A program made the translations under genes and the position numbers. From REBR01 sp033721915 (GTDB lineage: Bacteria > Pseudomonadota > Gammaproteobacteria > Pseudomonadales > Oleiphilaceae), in the NCBI GenBank assembly GCA_033721915.1, contig JAWWAC010000022.1, positions 1-44,567 on the forward strand: a stretch of 44,567 bases of DNA, read 5' to 3'. The notes beneath the pieces are model-generated. The model was not told the DNA's origin, searched no databases, and saw only the letters and a program-made list of their open reading frames with translations. The stretch's first letter is position 1. Each line of letters opens with the position of its first letter. Shown here piece after piece: positions 5,537 through 14,537 of the stretch.

Positions 5537-8080
5537 TCAGCGTGCGGCCGCCTCCACCCGCTCCCACATGCGCAGGTACGCCTCCGCCGAGGTAAACAGC
5601 TGATTGATGGCGTGGTCCACTTCCGCCTGTGGGCGGTCGCTGTGGAGGCGCATATCGGCAATCTGGTCCGGGTAGAGGCCGTAGTGGGCGACACCGCGGC
5701 CGCTGTAGAGGCTGAACGCCCGGTCGCCGGTCTTCTGGATGTCAAAGACCACGCGCCCGTCCACCGAAGTAAACGGATACAGCCGGGCTTCGTCCTCGGC
5801 ATCGCCGTTGTTGTTGGCCAGTGCGGAGATGCCATTCACATCCGTGGCAAAGCCGGCGCCACCGAAAGGCCCCACCATGAACTGCTCGTCACGGGGGCGT
5901 GTGCCGTTTTTGATCAGGCTGTCCACCCAGCCCTCACGGGTCTTGTCAAAGTCGGCGGTAATGCCCCCCTGGGCGGCAATACGGTCCCGCAGGAACTCGG
6001 TACCACCCCAGCCGCCGTGGCTGTTGATCACCGGGTAGCCCTGTTTGCCGGTGATTTCCAGAATCCGGGCGGAGGCCTTGCGGCTGATATGGTCGGTCTC
6101 GATCATGATGCCACGGCGCATCATCTCCTGGACCATGAAGTGGCCAAAGTCCGTCAGCCCCCGGGTGTTGCAGAGCCGTTCAGTGCCATTGCGGGGATCG
6201 AGCTGCTGCACCTCCTCCGGTGACTCGGGGAAGCGGGCACCCATGTAGTCCATCTGAAACAGGGCCTGGTCAATCAGCCCCAGCGGGTCCAGACGGTCCG
6301 GCTCCTGGTCGCTCTCACGGCCGCTGTACTCCTGGCGGGTGCTGTCATTATTGCCGCCGTTCTGTTGCAGCGGGTCCAGGTGGCCGGCGAAGCTCTCGGG
6401 GCACTCCTCGAACTCTATGGGATGGCCCGTGGAGAGGATGTTGCCGCCATAGAGTATGGAGCCGATGCCGATGCCGTCCGACAGGTCCGGCAGGTGGCCA
6501 CCAAAGGCGTTGTCGAACTTGTGCACCGGGAACATGTTGCGCACGCCCATGCGGGTGAAGAAATCCAGGTCCTCCACCAGCTGCTCACGGCTGCATTGCG
6601 GTATGCCGTTGAATTCACGGCAGCCGAAGGGGTGGGACATTTCAATGCCCAGCACCACCGCCAGATGCCCCTGGTCGATCACCTCACGGGCCTGTGCCGG
6701 GCTGGTGACGATCTGGAAAAACCCCTTGCCGGGGCCGCCGGCCTGGGCATCGATGTAGTTCTGCATTTCATACATGCGCTGGATCTGCAGCTTGATGCTC
6801 TCGTTGGGGTCGCAGTCGTTCTCTTTCTGGGGGTTGATCTGGCAAAGAATCTCGTTGTGCACCAGGTGGTTCACCAGCAGTTTCATGCCACCCAGGTGCG
6901 CCCGCTCTATCCAGCGGTAATAGCTCTGGTGGTGCATCAGTGAATCGCGCCTTGGCCAGTCATTGAAGGTGGGCCAGCCCTGGGTGTCGTGCAGTCCGGT
7001 GATGCCGGTGAACTGTTCCAGCAGACCGGTGGTGCCCATGGGGCCATGGTGCACCTCACAGTCCTCCACGGCGTGGGGAATACCGAAGCGGTGGAAGGGG
7101 TCGCCGTAGTTGATGCGCCCGCCGATAAACTCGTAGGCGGAGATGTGGGAGTGGGTGTCCACGTAACCGAAGACGTCCTTTTCCGTCAGGCCGGGAATAT
7201 CATCGAACCGGGATACTTCGTGCAGGTAACGGGCCGGGCCGGGTTCCGACACCGTGGCGTTGAGCTCCGCCTCGGGGTAAGGCTCACAGCCGTTGGCCTC
7301 AATGAGCTGAAACTGACTGTTGGCGGAGGCCACGGAGGGGGATGAGAGCATCAGCCCCTCCTCCCGGGGGTCCAGTACCAGGCCGGTTTCACGGGATTCC
7401 AGTGTGAAGCGGTCCTGCTCGGCGGGGTTGAGCTGCCACACAGCCAGGTCATTGGCGCGGGTGACCATGCCCAGTTGCGGCCGCACCTGGATATCACCGG
7501 CGTCGGAGCCCAGCTGCTCAAGAGCCTCGGCCAGTGAGCGCACGGAATCCCCCACGGGCAGGACAAAGTCCGCCGCCAGGTTGACGGTATCCCCCAGACC
7601 GGCAATCAGGAAGCTGACTTCGCCGACAAAATTGCCCGCCTGATCCAGAAATTCACGGCCAGGGTCCTGGATGCCCAGCAACTCCATGGTGCCGGTCTCG
7701 CCGGTCGCCCTCTGGTAATCCGACATCAGCAGGTAGGACCCCAGCTGTGTGGGACGCATTGTGAACCGGGCCGCCCCGGTGGACGTCTCTGTCAGATGGT
7801 ACTGGCTATTATCCGGATCCGCCGCCAGAAAACGCTGACCGGACTGAAGGGTGTAGCAGCCATTGGCAAACTGGAAACGGTCCGGCTGGATGATGTCATC
7901 CACCGGGTCGGTGGGGCCTTTGCCGGGAGGAGGGCCTTTGCCCTGGCCGGAGTTGTTGCCGCTGGTGCCGGTGGCCGCATCCGGCTCGCCGGTGGCGGAG
8001 TCGCCGCCCGTCGGGCAGCCGGTGAGCAGAACGGCGCTGGCAAGCAGGGCGGTCAATGCATGGGTTTTCTTGTTGTTCAT
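5537..8080 (-). CDS. Lipoprotein with M19 (membrane dipeptidase)-like metal hydrolase domain
   Basis: An 847-aa lipoprotein. Lipobox LLTGC with Cys22 is followed by a Gly/Pro/Ser-rich linker. Residues 64-265 form a domain of unknown type with several beta segments (NGCYTLQSGQRFLAAD, GSYLLMSD), possibly beta-trefoil-like. The C-terminal part is an amidohydrolase-type TIM barrel with metal motifs: VDTHSHIS (His310, His312), MIETDHISRKASARILE and PVINSHGGWGG. The last two match in form the 'DLSH...SHS' elements of renal dipeptidase (peptidase M19). It is about twice the length of a normal M19 enzyme because of the N-terminal domain and insertions. Substrate is unknown; a periplasmic peptide or amide hydrolase anchored to the outer membrane is likely. 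The gene stands alone, convergent with the foldase gene. Confidence 0.72.
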   Translation of the reverse strand: MNNKKTHALTALLASAVLLTGCPTGGDSATGEPDAATGTSGNNSGQGKGPPPGKGPTDPVDDIIQPDRFQFANGCYTLQSGQRFLAADPDNSQYHLTETSTGAARFTMRPTQLGSYLLMSDYQRATGETGTMELLGIQDPGREFLDQAGNFVGEVSFLIAGLGDTVNLAADFVLPVGDSVRSLAEALEQLGSDAGDIQVRPQLGMVTRANDLAVWQLNPAEQDRFTLESRETGLVLDPREEGLMLSSPSVASANSQFQLIEANGCEPYPEAELNATVSEPGPARYLHEVSRFDDIPGLTEKDVFGYVDTHSHISAYEFIGGRINYGDPFHRFGIPHAVEDCEVHHGPMGTTGLLEQFTGITGLHDTQGWPTFNDWPRRDSLMHHQSYYRWIERAHLGGMKLLVNHLVHNEILCQINPQKENDCDPNESIKLQIQRMYEMQNYIDAQAGGPGKGFFQIVTSPAQAREVIDQGHLAVVLGIEMSHPFGCREFNGIPQCSREQLVEDLDFFTRMGVRNMFPVHKFDNAFGGHLPDLSDGIGIGSILYGGNILSTGHPIEFEECPESFAGHLDPLQQNGGNNDSTRQEYSGRESDQEPDRLDPLGLIDQALFQMDYMGARFPESPEEVQQLDPRNGTERLCNTRGLTDFGHFMVQEMMRRGIMIETDHISRKASARILEITGKQGYPVINSHGGWGGTEFLRDRIAAQGGITADFDKTREGWVDSLIKNGTRPRDEQFMVGPFGGAGFATDVNGISALANNNGDAEDEARLYPFTSVDGRVVFDIQKTGDRAFSLYSGRGVAHYGLYPDQIADMRLHSDRPQAEVDHAINQLFTSAEAYLRMWERVEAAAR

Positions 8081-8370
8081 GGGGTTCGCCTTTTCCCGGA
8101 CTACGGATCAGGCCGCCTTCCCCGGGTGCGATCCCGGCAGGGCAGGGTACCTGATGACTGGTTCGTGTCCTTTTGTAACAAGTCATTACCCGTATGTAAT
8201 TGACCGATCTGTCGTGACGGGGTGGCAAAAGTGTGTGCTCTGTGAGCAGCCCACTCATCCGTCCGCAGGAAACCGACGTAACAGGCGGCACGGCTGTACC
8301 GGATCCTTTATTCACCCGGAGCACCTCAGTGCTCTGGTTCACAAAGCCCCGAACGGGCAAGGAAGATCCC

Positions 8371-9042
8371 ATGATTACATTGCATCACCTGAACAACTCC
8401 CGCTCACAGCGGATCATCTGGCTGCTGGAAGAGCTGGGCATGGACTACCGGGTGGAGCGCCATGAGCGTGACCCGCAGACCATGCTGGCTCCGGCCAGTC
8501 TCAAGGCCGTGCATCCCCTGGGGAAGTCCCCGGTGATTGTGGACGGTGAGATCACCATCGCCGAGTCCGGTGCCATCATTGAATACCTGGTGAACAAGGA
8601 CGAGCAGCGCCGCCTGGTGCCGGAGCCGGGCACGACGGAGCAGAGGGAATACACCTTCTGGCTGCATTACGGGGAAGGCTCCCTGATGCCGCCCATGGTG
8701 ATGCGACTGGTGTTTGAGAAAATCCGCACCAGCCCCATGCCGTTCTTTGTGCGCCCGGTAGCCAAGGGGATTGTAGAGAAAACCTATAAGATGTTTCTGA
8801 CACCCATGCTGAAGACCCATCTGGGATTTGTGGAAGACCACCTCAGCCGCAATACCTGGATGACCGGCGACCGGATGAGTGGTGCGGATATCCAGATGAG
8901 CTTCCCCCTGGAGGCCAGTGTGGCTCGGGGCATGGTGGAGGAGGCGCGCTACCCGGCCATCAACGCCTATGTCAAACGCTTCCAGGCACTGCCGGCCTAC
9001 CAGCGGGCCCTGAAGGCCGGTGGCGAATACGATTTCGCCTGA
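8371..9042 (+). CDS. Glutathione S-transferase family protein
   Basis: A 223-aa cytosolic GST. The N-terminal thioredoxin-like domain has MITLHHLNNSRSQRIIWLLEELGM with the likely activating Ser, the cis-Pro GKSPVIVDG, and the glutathione gamma-Glu contact ITIAESGAIIEYL. The C-terminal helical domain contains WMTGDRMSGADIQMSFPLE, with the conserved N-capping box Asp. Such proteins conjugate or reduce electrophiles with glutathione; the substrate cannot be told. The ATG at 8371 is preceded by AAGGAAG at good spacing. The frame is open further up to 8233, but that part is not GST-like. It ends nine bases from the convergent nudE stop. Confidence 0.9.
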   Translation: MITLHHLNNSRSQRIIWLLEELGMDYRVERHERDPQTMLAPASLKAVHPLGKSPVIVDGEITIAESGAIIEYLVNKDEQRRLVPEPGTTEQREYTFWLHYGEGSLMPPMVMRLVFEKIRTSPMPFFVRPVAKGIVEKTYKMFLTPMLKTHLGFVEDHLSRNTWMTGDRMSGADIQMSFPLEASVARGMVEEARYPAINAYVKRFQALPAYQRALKAGGEYDFA

Positions 9043-9051
9043 AACCCTGCC

Positions 9052-9603
9052 TCAGGCCTCGCCTCTGGCGATCATGTCACGGGCCATATAGAGAGCGGCG
9101 ATAACACGGGATTCGTTCAGCTCCTCACGAGCCACCAGTGCGTCCAGCTCGGAGAGCTTCCAGGTCAGCACCTCCAGCGGCTCGGGTTCATCTCCTGGCA
9201 GCCGTGAGGGGGTCAGGCCACTGGCCAGGACCGCCCTTATGGTATGGCCCATGTAGCCGGGTGACAGGGTCATTTCCTTGATCAGTGTCAGGCGTGCCGC
9301 GGCGTAGCCGGCTTCTTCCTGAAGCTCCCGGTTGGCCGCCTCGCGCCAGTCCTCACCGTGTTCGCAACCCCCCTTGGGCAGCGTCAGATGGTACTGCTCG
9401 GTGCCGGCTCCGTATTCACGGATCAGCACCACCGTGTCTTCATCCAGCATGGGCACGCACATGACGCCAGCGATGGGCGGTGTGCGCAGTCGCTCAAAGG
9501 TGCGTTCCTGGCCATTGCTGAAGCGCAGATTCACTTCCTCGACGCCAAAGAGGTTGCTCCTGGCCACCACACGGGTGTTGAGGACTTCCGGTTTGTTTTC
9601 CAT
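9052..9603 (-). CDS. nudE: ADP compounds hydrolase NudE
   Basis: A 183-aa Nudix hydrolase. The Nudix box GX5EX7REXXEEXG is intact (GGCEHGEDWREAANRELQEEAG) at about residues 82-104. The leading strand pattern FERLRTPPIAGVMCVPMLDEDTVVLIREY and EQYHLTLPKGG is that of NudE, which splits ADP-ribose, NADH and Ap3A into AMP and the other half. The ATG at 9603 has GGAG just upstream; the frame extends to 9675 but without family similarity. It acts in the cytoplasm as a housekeeping pool cleaner. Confidence 0.88.
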   Translation of the reverse strand: MENKPEVLNTRVVARSNLFGVEEVNLRFSNGQERTFERLRTPPIAGVMCVPMLDEDTVVLIREYGAGTEQYHLTLPKGGCEHGEDWREAANRELQEEAGYAAARLTLIKEMTLSPGYMGHTIRAVLASGLTPSRLPGDEPEPLEVLTWKLSELDALVAREELNESRVIAALYMARDMIARGEA

Positions 9604-9689
9604 GGGCGGCTCCAATGGGGTCGTTGTGAAACGGCAGTCAGGACAGACTATAAAGCCTGCCGTCCCTGATGGCATGAGCCGGAGGGGAG

Positions 9690-9731
9690 GGCACCGGGAG
9701 CCGGCAAAGACAGAGGACGGGTCCCGGTGCC
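9690..9731. other. Long-stem hairpin between chemoreceptor and nudE
   Basis: GGCACCGGGA (9690-9699) pairs perfectly with TCCCGGTGCC (9722-9731) over a 22-base loop. It lies just after the chemoreceptor stop. Neither side has a T run, so it may act as a 3'-end stabiliser or a weak terminator. Confidence 0.45.
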
Positions 9732-9742
9732 TGGGGTGGTGG

Positions 9743-11665
9743 TTAGAGCCGGTAGCTGCGGATCTGTTGCTTCAGTGTCTGTGACAGCTGACGCAGCTGT
9801 CCGCTGGCGGTACTGGTACTGGCGGCGTATTCTTGGGTCTCTTCGGCAATATCCCGGATCTGCAGGATACTGCGGTTGATCTCTTCCGCCACATGGCGCT
9901 GCTGTTCCGCCGCACTGGCCATTTCCGTATTGCGGCTGCTGATGTCCTGCACCGACTCCAGCACCGAGGCGAGGGCGGCGCCGGACTCCTGGGCCTGGCC
10001 GACATTTTCCCGGGCCAGTTGCTGGCTTTTTTCCATGGCCTCCAGTGCCTTTCTGGCCTGGGCCTGGAAGCGCTCAACGATGGTGTTGATCTCGCCGGTG
10101 GAGCTTTGCGTTCGGCTGGCCAGTGTGCGCACCTCGTCCGCCACCACGGAAAAGCCCCGCCCCGCCTCACCGGCACGGGCTGCCTCGATGGCCGCGTTCA
10201 GTGCCAGCAGGTTGGTCTGCTCGGCAATGTTGACGATCACGTCCAGCACCTTGCCAATATCCTTGCTGGAGCTGACCAGCTCACGGATCACATCGGCGGC
10301 GGCCTCGGTATCGCCGGCCTGCTGTTCAATGCGGGTGATGGTGGCCTTGACCGAGGCGCTGCCTGAACGGGCCTGTTCTTCCGCCTGACTGGCGCCGGAG
10401 GCGGCCTGTTCGGTATTGTGGGCCACGGTTTCCGCGGTCGCGGTCATTTCATGCATGGCCGTGGCCACCTGTTCCGTGTCGCTGGTCTGGCGGGTCACGG
10501 ACTGGCTGGTCCCCTCGGCGATTTCGGACAGGGAGTCGGCGGCATCGGAAAGCTCGGAGACCGAGTCGGACATGGCTGTCATGGTCTTGTGGAAGCGCTC
10601 CAGCACCCGGTCAAACCCCCGCTCCAGATCACCCAGCTCGTTGCGCTGGGTGGCGTTGAACCGTTGCGTGAGATCCGCCTCGCCGCTGGCAATGGCATCC
10701 AGCCGGGCAATGGTGCGGTTCAGTGGCCGCTGAATCACCGTGCGGGTCAGCAGCGTGATGGTCACCACCAGCATGGCGCCGATCAGGGCAATGGCCAGGA
10801 AGGTGCCCCAGACCCGCTGGCGGATCAGCCCGCCCAGTTCATCCTCGGAGATGGCCATGGTGACCCGGTAACCCCAGGGGTCAAAGGGCACCTGTAGCAG
10901 CTGCCAGTCCGGGGGCGTGTCATTGACAACAGACTCGACGAACTCCTGGTTGTGATGATCGGAATGGGCTCGTACACGGCCCATGTCGTCTTCCAGTGCC
11001 ACAAAGCCCTGGTTGAGGACACGGGACTCGGAGACGGCCCGGGTCAGTCCGGCCAGGTCCGCCTGGTAGCCCACGTACCAGATGCCGATCACCTCTCCCC
11101 CGGCGTTGTGCAGTGGCGCGTAACCGGTGATGAATGGCCGGCCGAGGATATCCACCTGGCCGAAGAAAGACTCGTTGTTGCGGATCTTCCTGATGGCGGC
11201 GCCGTCCGGGTCCAGGCGGGTGCCCACGGCCCTTTCCCCGTTGCGCTGCACATTGGTGCTGATGCGTACAAAGTCCTCACCGTCTTTGACAAACAGGGTG
11301 GCGGTGCCGCCCATGATTTCCGTGACCAGGTCCACCAGATAGAAGTCATTGGCCTGTGGGTTGTCACCGAGTATCAGGTTCGGCACCTCCCGGCCTCCCA
11401 CAGTCACGGTATCGCCCAGGCGGGGGTCCCCCAGCATCAGGCCCTGGTCCTTGAGCAGATCCATGCTGTTATGGACCCGCTCGGTCATCAGCTGGTTGGT
11501 GATCTCCAGCATGGCGGTGATGCGTTCACCGGCACGCACGGCCTGGTTTTCGGCTTCTTCCCGCACCTCTGTGGCGGCCATCCGCCCCATGGTCAGGCTG
11601 CCCACCAGACCCAGAATCAGTATCAGGGCGCTGAGTGCCAGAGTGAACTGTTTCCCAAGACTCAT
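9743..11665 (-). CDS. Methyl-accepting chemotaxis protein with double-Cache sensor
   Basis: A 640-aa chemoreceptor. TM1 is at about 7-29 and a large periplasmic sensor at 30-284, whose block LFVKDGEDFVRISTNVQ...GERAVGTRLDPDG is typical of the Cache3/Cache2 fusion family. TM2 is at 286-308 (VWGTFLAIALIGAMLVVTIT), HAMP at about 309-360, then the long cytoplasmic coiled coil. The CheA/CheW-binding hairpin tip is present (IAEQTNLLALNAAIEAARAG, GFSVVADEVRTLASRT). No CheR-binding pentapeptide is at the C-terminus (ends QQIRSYRL). The ligand is unknown; this sensor class often binds small carboxylates or amino acids. The ATG at 11665 has AGGAGAG upstream. It fits the flagellar genes further right, but it stands alone. 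Confidence 0.93.
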   Translation of the reverse strand: MSLGKQFTLALSALILILGLVGSLTMGRMAATEVREEAENQAVRAGERITAMLEITNQLMTERVHNSMDLLKDQGLMLGDPRLGDTVTVGGREVPNLILGDNPQANDFYLVDLVTEIMGGTATLFVKDGEDFVRISTNVQRNGERAVGTRLDPDGAAIRKIRNNESFFGQVDILGRPFITGYAPLHNAGGEVIGIWYVGYQADLAGLTRAVSESRVLNQGFVALEDDMGRVRAHSDHHNQEFVESVVNDTPPDWQLLQVPFDPWGYRVTMAISEDELGGLIRQRVWGTFLAIALIGAMLVVTITLLTRTVIQRPLNRTIARLDAIASGEADLTQRFNATQRNELGDLERGFDRVLERFHKTMTAMSDSVSELSDAADSLSEIAEGTSQSVTRQTSDTEQVATAMHEMTATAETVAHNTEQAASGASQAEEQARSGSASVKATITRIEQQAGDTEAAADVIRELVSSSKDIGKVLDVIVNIAEQTNLLALNAAIEAARAGEAGRGFSVVADEVRTLASRTQSSTGEINTIVERFQAQARKALEAMEKSQQLARENVGQAQESGAALASVLESVQDISSRNTEMASAAEQQRHVAEEINRSILQIRDIAEETQEYAASTSTASGQLRQLSQTLKQQIRSYRL

Positions 11666-11787
11666 AATGACTGCTCTCCTCTGAAAACCTGTCATAAGAG
11701 GACAGGGCTTTCTCAGAAGAGTAGTTGATTTTTCTGCCTCGGCAACAGAGAAAAGAGCGGTGCGCGGGCGCGGCAGCGCCGTCTTTT

Positions 11788-12228
11788 TTACCAGGTGCCC
11801 TGGTTTTCCATGCTGGCCCAGGGCTCCCTGGCGGGCAGCGGGTCGCCTTTCTGCAGCAACTCCACGGAAATCCCGTCCGGTGAGCGGACAAAGGCCATAT
11901 GGCCGTCACGGGGTGGGCGGTTGATGGTGACGCCATTGTCCTGCAGGTGCTGGCACAGGGCGTAGATGTCTTCCACCAGGTAGGCCAGGTGGCCGAAGTT
12001 GCGCCCGCCCTGGTAGGTTTCCGGGTCCCAGTTCCAGGTCAGCTCCAACAGTGGGGAGCGCTGGGCTTTGGCGTTTTCCCGGTCATCGGGGGCGCACAGA
12101 AAGACCAGGGTAAAGCGGCCCTTCTCACTGTCCTTGCGGCTGAATTCCTCCAGCCCGAGCAGGTTGCAGTAAAAGTTCAGTGATTCGTCCAGATCACTGA
12201 CCCGGACCATGGTGTGCAGATAGCGCAT
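11788..12228 (-). CDS. Glyoxalase I / lactoylglutathione lyase (VOC family)
   Basis: A 146-aa protein of two beta-alpha-beta-beta-beta modules. The metal ligands of glyoxalase I are all present: His5 (YLHTMVRV), Glu62 (LLELTWN), His80 (NFGHLAYLV) and Glu123 (SVELLQ). It converts the methylglyoxal-glutathione hemithioacetal to S-lactoylglutathione in the cytosol. Family landmarks LDESLNFYCNLLGL and DGISVELLQKG are clear. It carries a short extra C-terminal tail (PAREPWASMENQGTW). It stands alone between the chemoreceptor and an unknown gene. Confidence 0.9.
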   Translation of the reverse strand: MRYLHTMVRVSDLDESLNFYCNLLGLEEFSRKDSEKGRFTLVFLCAPDDRENAKAQRSPLLELTWNWDPETYQGGRNFGHLAYLVEDIYALCQHLQDNGVTINRPPRDGHMAFVRSPDGISVELLQKGDPLPAREPWASMENQGTW

Positions 12229-12277
12229 AAAACGGACTCCGTTTTAGCCGGCCACACTGTGTCGGTAGCTTGCGACA

Positions 12278-12613
12278 CTAGTCGTGGTCTTCCAATGAAT
12301 GTGTGATGCCGCCACTGCGCAGCAGTTCCTGCACGGACGGTGAGCAGTTGAGATACAGCAGCAGTAATTCCCGCTGTATGTCCTGATCCCGTTTGCGGGC
12401 GGCATAATGGATCATAGCATGCACGGTGGCATCATCATCACCGGGGAAGTTCTGTTCGTAGCGCAGCCAGAGCAGTTTGCGCAGGCGCTCGAGGTGGTAC
12501 TGGCCCGCCTCGTTGAGCTGCTCGTACAGGGATGCGGCGGCCGCAGGCGGGGGGCCACTGTTGTCCCGGTACTGCAAGGATTGGTATTTGCGCCAGAATG
12601 TCCTGAGTCCCAC
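12278..12613 (-). CDS. Small hypothetical protein, 111 aa
   Basis: A soluble, mainly alpha-helical, charged protein with no signal peptide or membrane segment. It contains YEQLNEAGQYHLERLRKLLW and RDQDIQRELLLLYLNCSPSVQELL. I do not recognise the family. It starts with GTG at 12613, preceded by CAGGAGCG at good spacing, which supports a real gene. It is 49 bases upstream of the glyoxalase gene on the same strand and may be co-transcribed with it. Confidence 0.6.
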   Translation of the reverse strand: MGLRTFWRKYQSLQYRDNSGPPPAAAASLYEQLNEAGQYHLERLRKLLWLRYEQNFPGDDDATVHAMIHYAARKRDQDIQRELLLLYLNCSPSVQELLRSGGITHSLEDHD

Positions 12614-13067
12614 GCTGGTAACGCTCCTGTTGCTGTAAACAGGCTCTGTGGCCTTATTGCCGGGGTTGTCATTAATGAGCCGGGGTCGGGTTCAGTGCGG
12701 CCATCACGGCTGAGCGTATCAAGTGGGCCTGAGCGGGAACCGGTATTAGTCCTCAAACTGAGCTATTAGCCATGGTGCTCAACGTCGCTATCCCGGGGCG
12801 TGCCGGCGGTTACCAGGGTCCGGGCGCTTTTGCACAGGCCATCACAGAGTCGATGCCATGACACGTCTACAATCTGAAGTTCCCTGCACGAATCGGCGCT
12901 ACAGCGTCTATGCTTAGGCTCAGGATCTGTCTGAGAGCTGTGAGCTGTGCACTGAAAGTTCAGGGACGGATGTCTGCCCCGTGACCAGCCCCTGACCGGG
13001 GCTGGCCGGGTCGGCGGCTAAGGGCCTTTTTGCAACAGGCCGGTTAAACAGGAAGCAGGGGAAAGTC
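12614..13067. other. 454-base intergenic region with a GC hairpin
   Basis: No convincing reading frame on either strand. It separates two divergent genes and must hold both promoters. CCAGCCCC (12985-12992) and GGGGCTGG (12998-13005) form a perfect 8-bp stem with loop TGACC, about 60 bases before the downstream ATG, without a T run. The hairpin is in the likely 5' leader of the TPR-like gene and could belong to a leader control element or small RNA; nothing decides this. Confidence 0.4.
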
Positions 13068-13919
13068 ATGAAGTTGCGTTGTATCGCTTTTGCCGGGGGA
13101 ATGCTGCTGGCCTTGAGTCTGCCATTGAGCGCCAACCTCTCACTGGAGGATGAGTCGCAGCGTTTGCTGATTGCCACTGAAACGGCCGTGGCGGAAGGGC
13201 GCTGGCAAGAGGCCAAGGATTACATGAACCGGCTTCTGGAGAAGGAACAGGTACGCCTGCCAGCGGAGTTCTATTTCCTGCGCGGGCGCATCATGGAGCA
13301 GGCCGGGCAACCCCGTCAGGCCCGTCAGGCCTACGAGCGCTACGTGAACGGTGCCGGGCGTGAAGGGGAGATGTATCAGGTGGCACTGCGCCGGATCACC
13401 CAGCTGGAGGAGAGCGAATCCCGCCGTGGCGGGGATTTTTCCGGCTCCGGCGAGTTTTCCCGGTCCGGCCAGCAGAGCATTGCCAGTATTGAGCCGGCCG
13501 GCGCCGACGAGCTGAAACAGCTCAGGGCCCTGTACCTGACCGATAACAACGTCCAGGCCCTGGTGGAGCACGCCAACAGTCTTCTGAGTCTCAACGCCTG
13601 GGAAGGGCCCAGCCGCGTGGTGGTGCGCCAGTCCCAGCGGGGAGTGCGCTACCGGTTGCGGGTGGATGACGGCCGCCTGCAGGTGCGCACCCGTAAGTTT
13701 GACAATGAGGGAGGGGTCCGTGTGCGAATGGACCCGATCAATGTCTACGGGGTGAACCCCCGCCTGGACAGTGACTGTTACCCGGAAGAATCCGCCTGCT
13801 GGATTGCCGACCCCCGGGATAATTCCCGCTGGCTGAAACTCAGGGAGGATCCCTCCGCTGCCCGGGAGACCGCCAGGGTGCTGGGGCTGTTAATTCGTGA
13901 AATGCAGCAGAACCGGTAA
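13068..13919 (+). CDS. Exported TPR-like protein of unknown function
   Basis: A 283-aa protein with a signal peptide (MKLRCIAFAGGMLLALSLPLSA). Residues 25-100 are two TPR-like helix pairs (ATETAVAEGRWQEAKDYMNR and FYFLRGRIMEQAGQPRQARQ). A Gly/Ser-rich linker (GGDFSGSGEFSRSGQQS) is followed by a beta-rich C-terminal domain (VVVRQSQRGVRYRLRVDDGR) with a CYPEESACW pair that could form a disulfide in the periplasm. GGAAGCAGGGGAAAG precedes the ATG. It may be a periplasmic scaffold in envelope assembly, by analogy with other TPR exports. No neighbour gives a clue. Confidence 0.65.
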   Translation: MKLRCIAFAGGMLLALSLPLSANLSLEDESQRLLIATETAVAEGRWQEAKDYMNRLLEKEQVRLPAEFYFLRGRIMEQAGQPRQARQAYERYVNGAGREGEMYQVALRRITQLEESESRRGGDFSGSGEFSRSGQQSIASIEPAGADELKQLRALYLTDNNVQALVEHANSLLSLNAWEGPSRVVVRQSQRGVRYRLRVDDGRLQVRTRKFDNEGGVRVRMDPINVYGVNPRLDSDCYPEESACWIADPRDNSRWLKLREDPSAARETARVLGLLIREMQQNR

Positions 13920-13951
13920 CGCCACCTCGGCAGAAGCCTGGCGGTGGCCAC

Positions 13952-14428
13952 TCAGGCTCCGGGGGACAACGCCTTGATCATCCTCCGCCGTGGCAGGCTG
14001 GTGCCATTGGCCATGACCCACTCTTCCTGGCCCGGTGAGTAACCCATGCGGAGAAACAGCGGTTGTGAGGCGCGGCTGGCCCGGGTATGCAGTGTAGCCA
14101 CCTGCGCCTCCAGGGCCCGTCCCTCCAGCTGACTGACCAGCGCCGACGCCACCCCCTGACGGCCATGGGCCGGGTCCACGTAAAGCATGTTGATGCAGTC
14201 AACAGGCAGTAACTGGGCGAACCCCAAAACCTGACCTTCTTTGCAGGCCAGCAGTGTCACTCCCTGTGCCAGCAGGGCAGCGGCACGTCGCGGGTCATTG
14301 CCCCAGCCACTCCAGGCCAGACGCTGCCCCTCGTCATAAAGCCCCTCGTCCAGGCCGTGAATGGCCCTGCGGTAAAGAGCCAGCACCGTCTCCAGGTGCT
14401 GTGGTGGGCTGTAAAGCCGGAACTGCAT
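13952..14428 (-). CDS. GNAT family N-acetyltransferase
   Basis: A 158-aa acetyltransferase of the GNAT fold. The order is: beta strand GQVLGFAQLLPVDCINMLYVDPAHGRQGVASALV (motif A, with the acetyl-CoA pyrophosphate loop RQGVAS), then ATLHTRASRASQPLFLRMGYS (motif B). The substrate is unknown. The ATG at 14428 is chosen because AGGAGA sits at ideal distance; a GTG at 14446 would swallow that ribosome site. It is divergent from the small lipoprotein gene. Confidence 0.85.
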   Translation of the reverse strand: MQFRLYSPPQHLETVLALYRRAIHGLDEGLYDEGQRLAWSGWGNDPRRAAALLAQGVTLLACKEGQVLGFAQLLPVDCINMLYVDPAHGRQGVASALVSQLEGRALEAQVATLHTRASRASQPLFLRMGYSPGQEEWVMANGTSLPRRRMIKALSPGA

Positions 14429-14537
14429 GGGGACATTCTCCTGCACTGAACCGTATCAAATCGATGTTCTATTACACACACTTTTACAATTGGCGGCGTT
14501 AGCATTGCTCCTGAAGTCAATAACCAGGTGTAATAAG

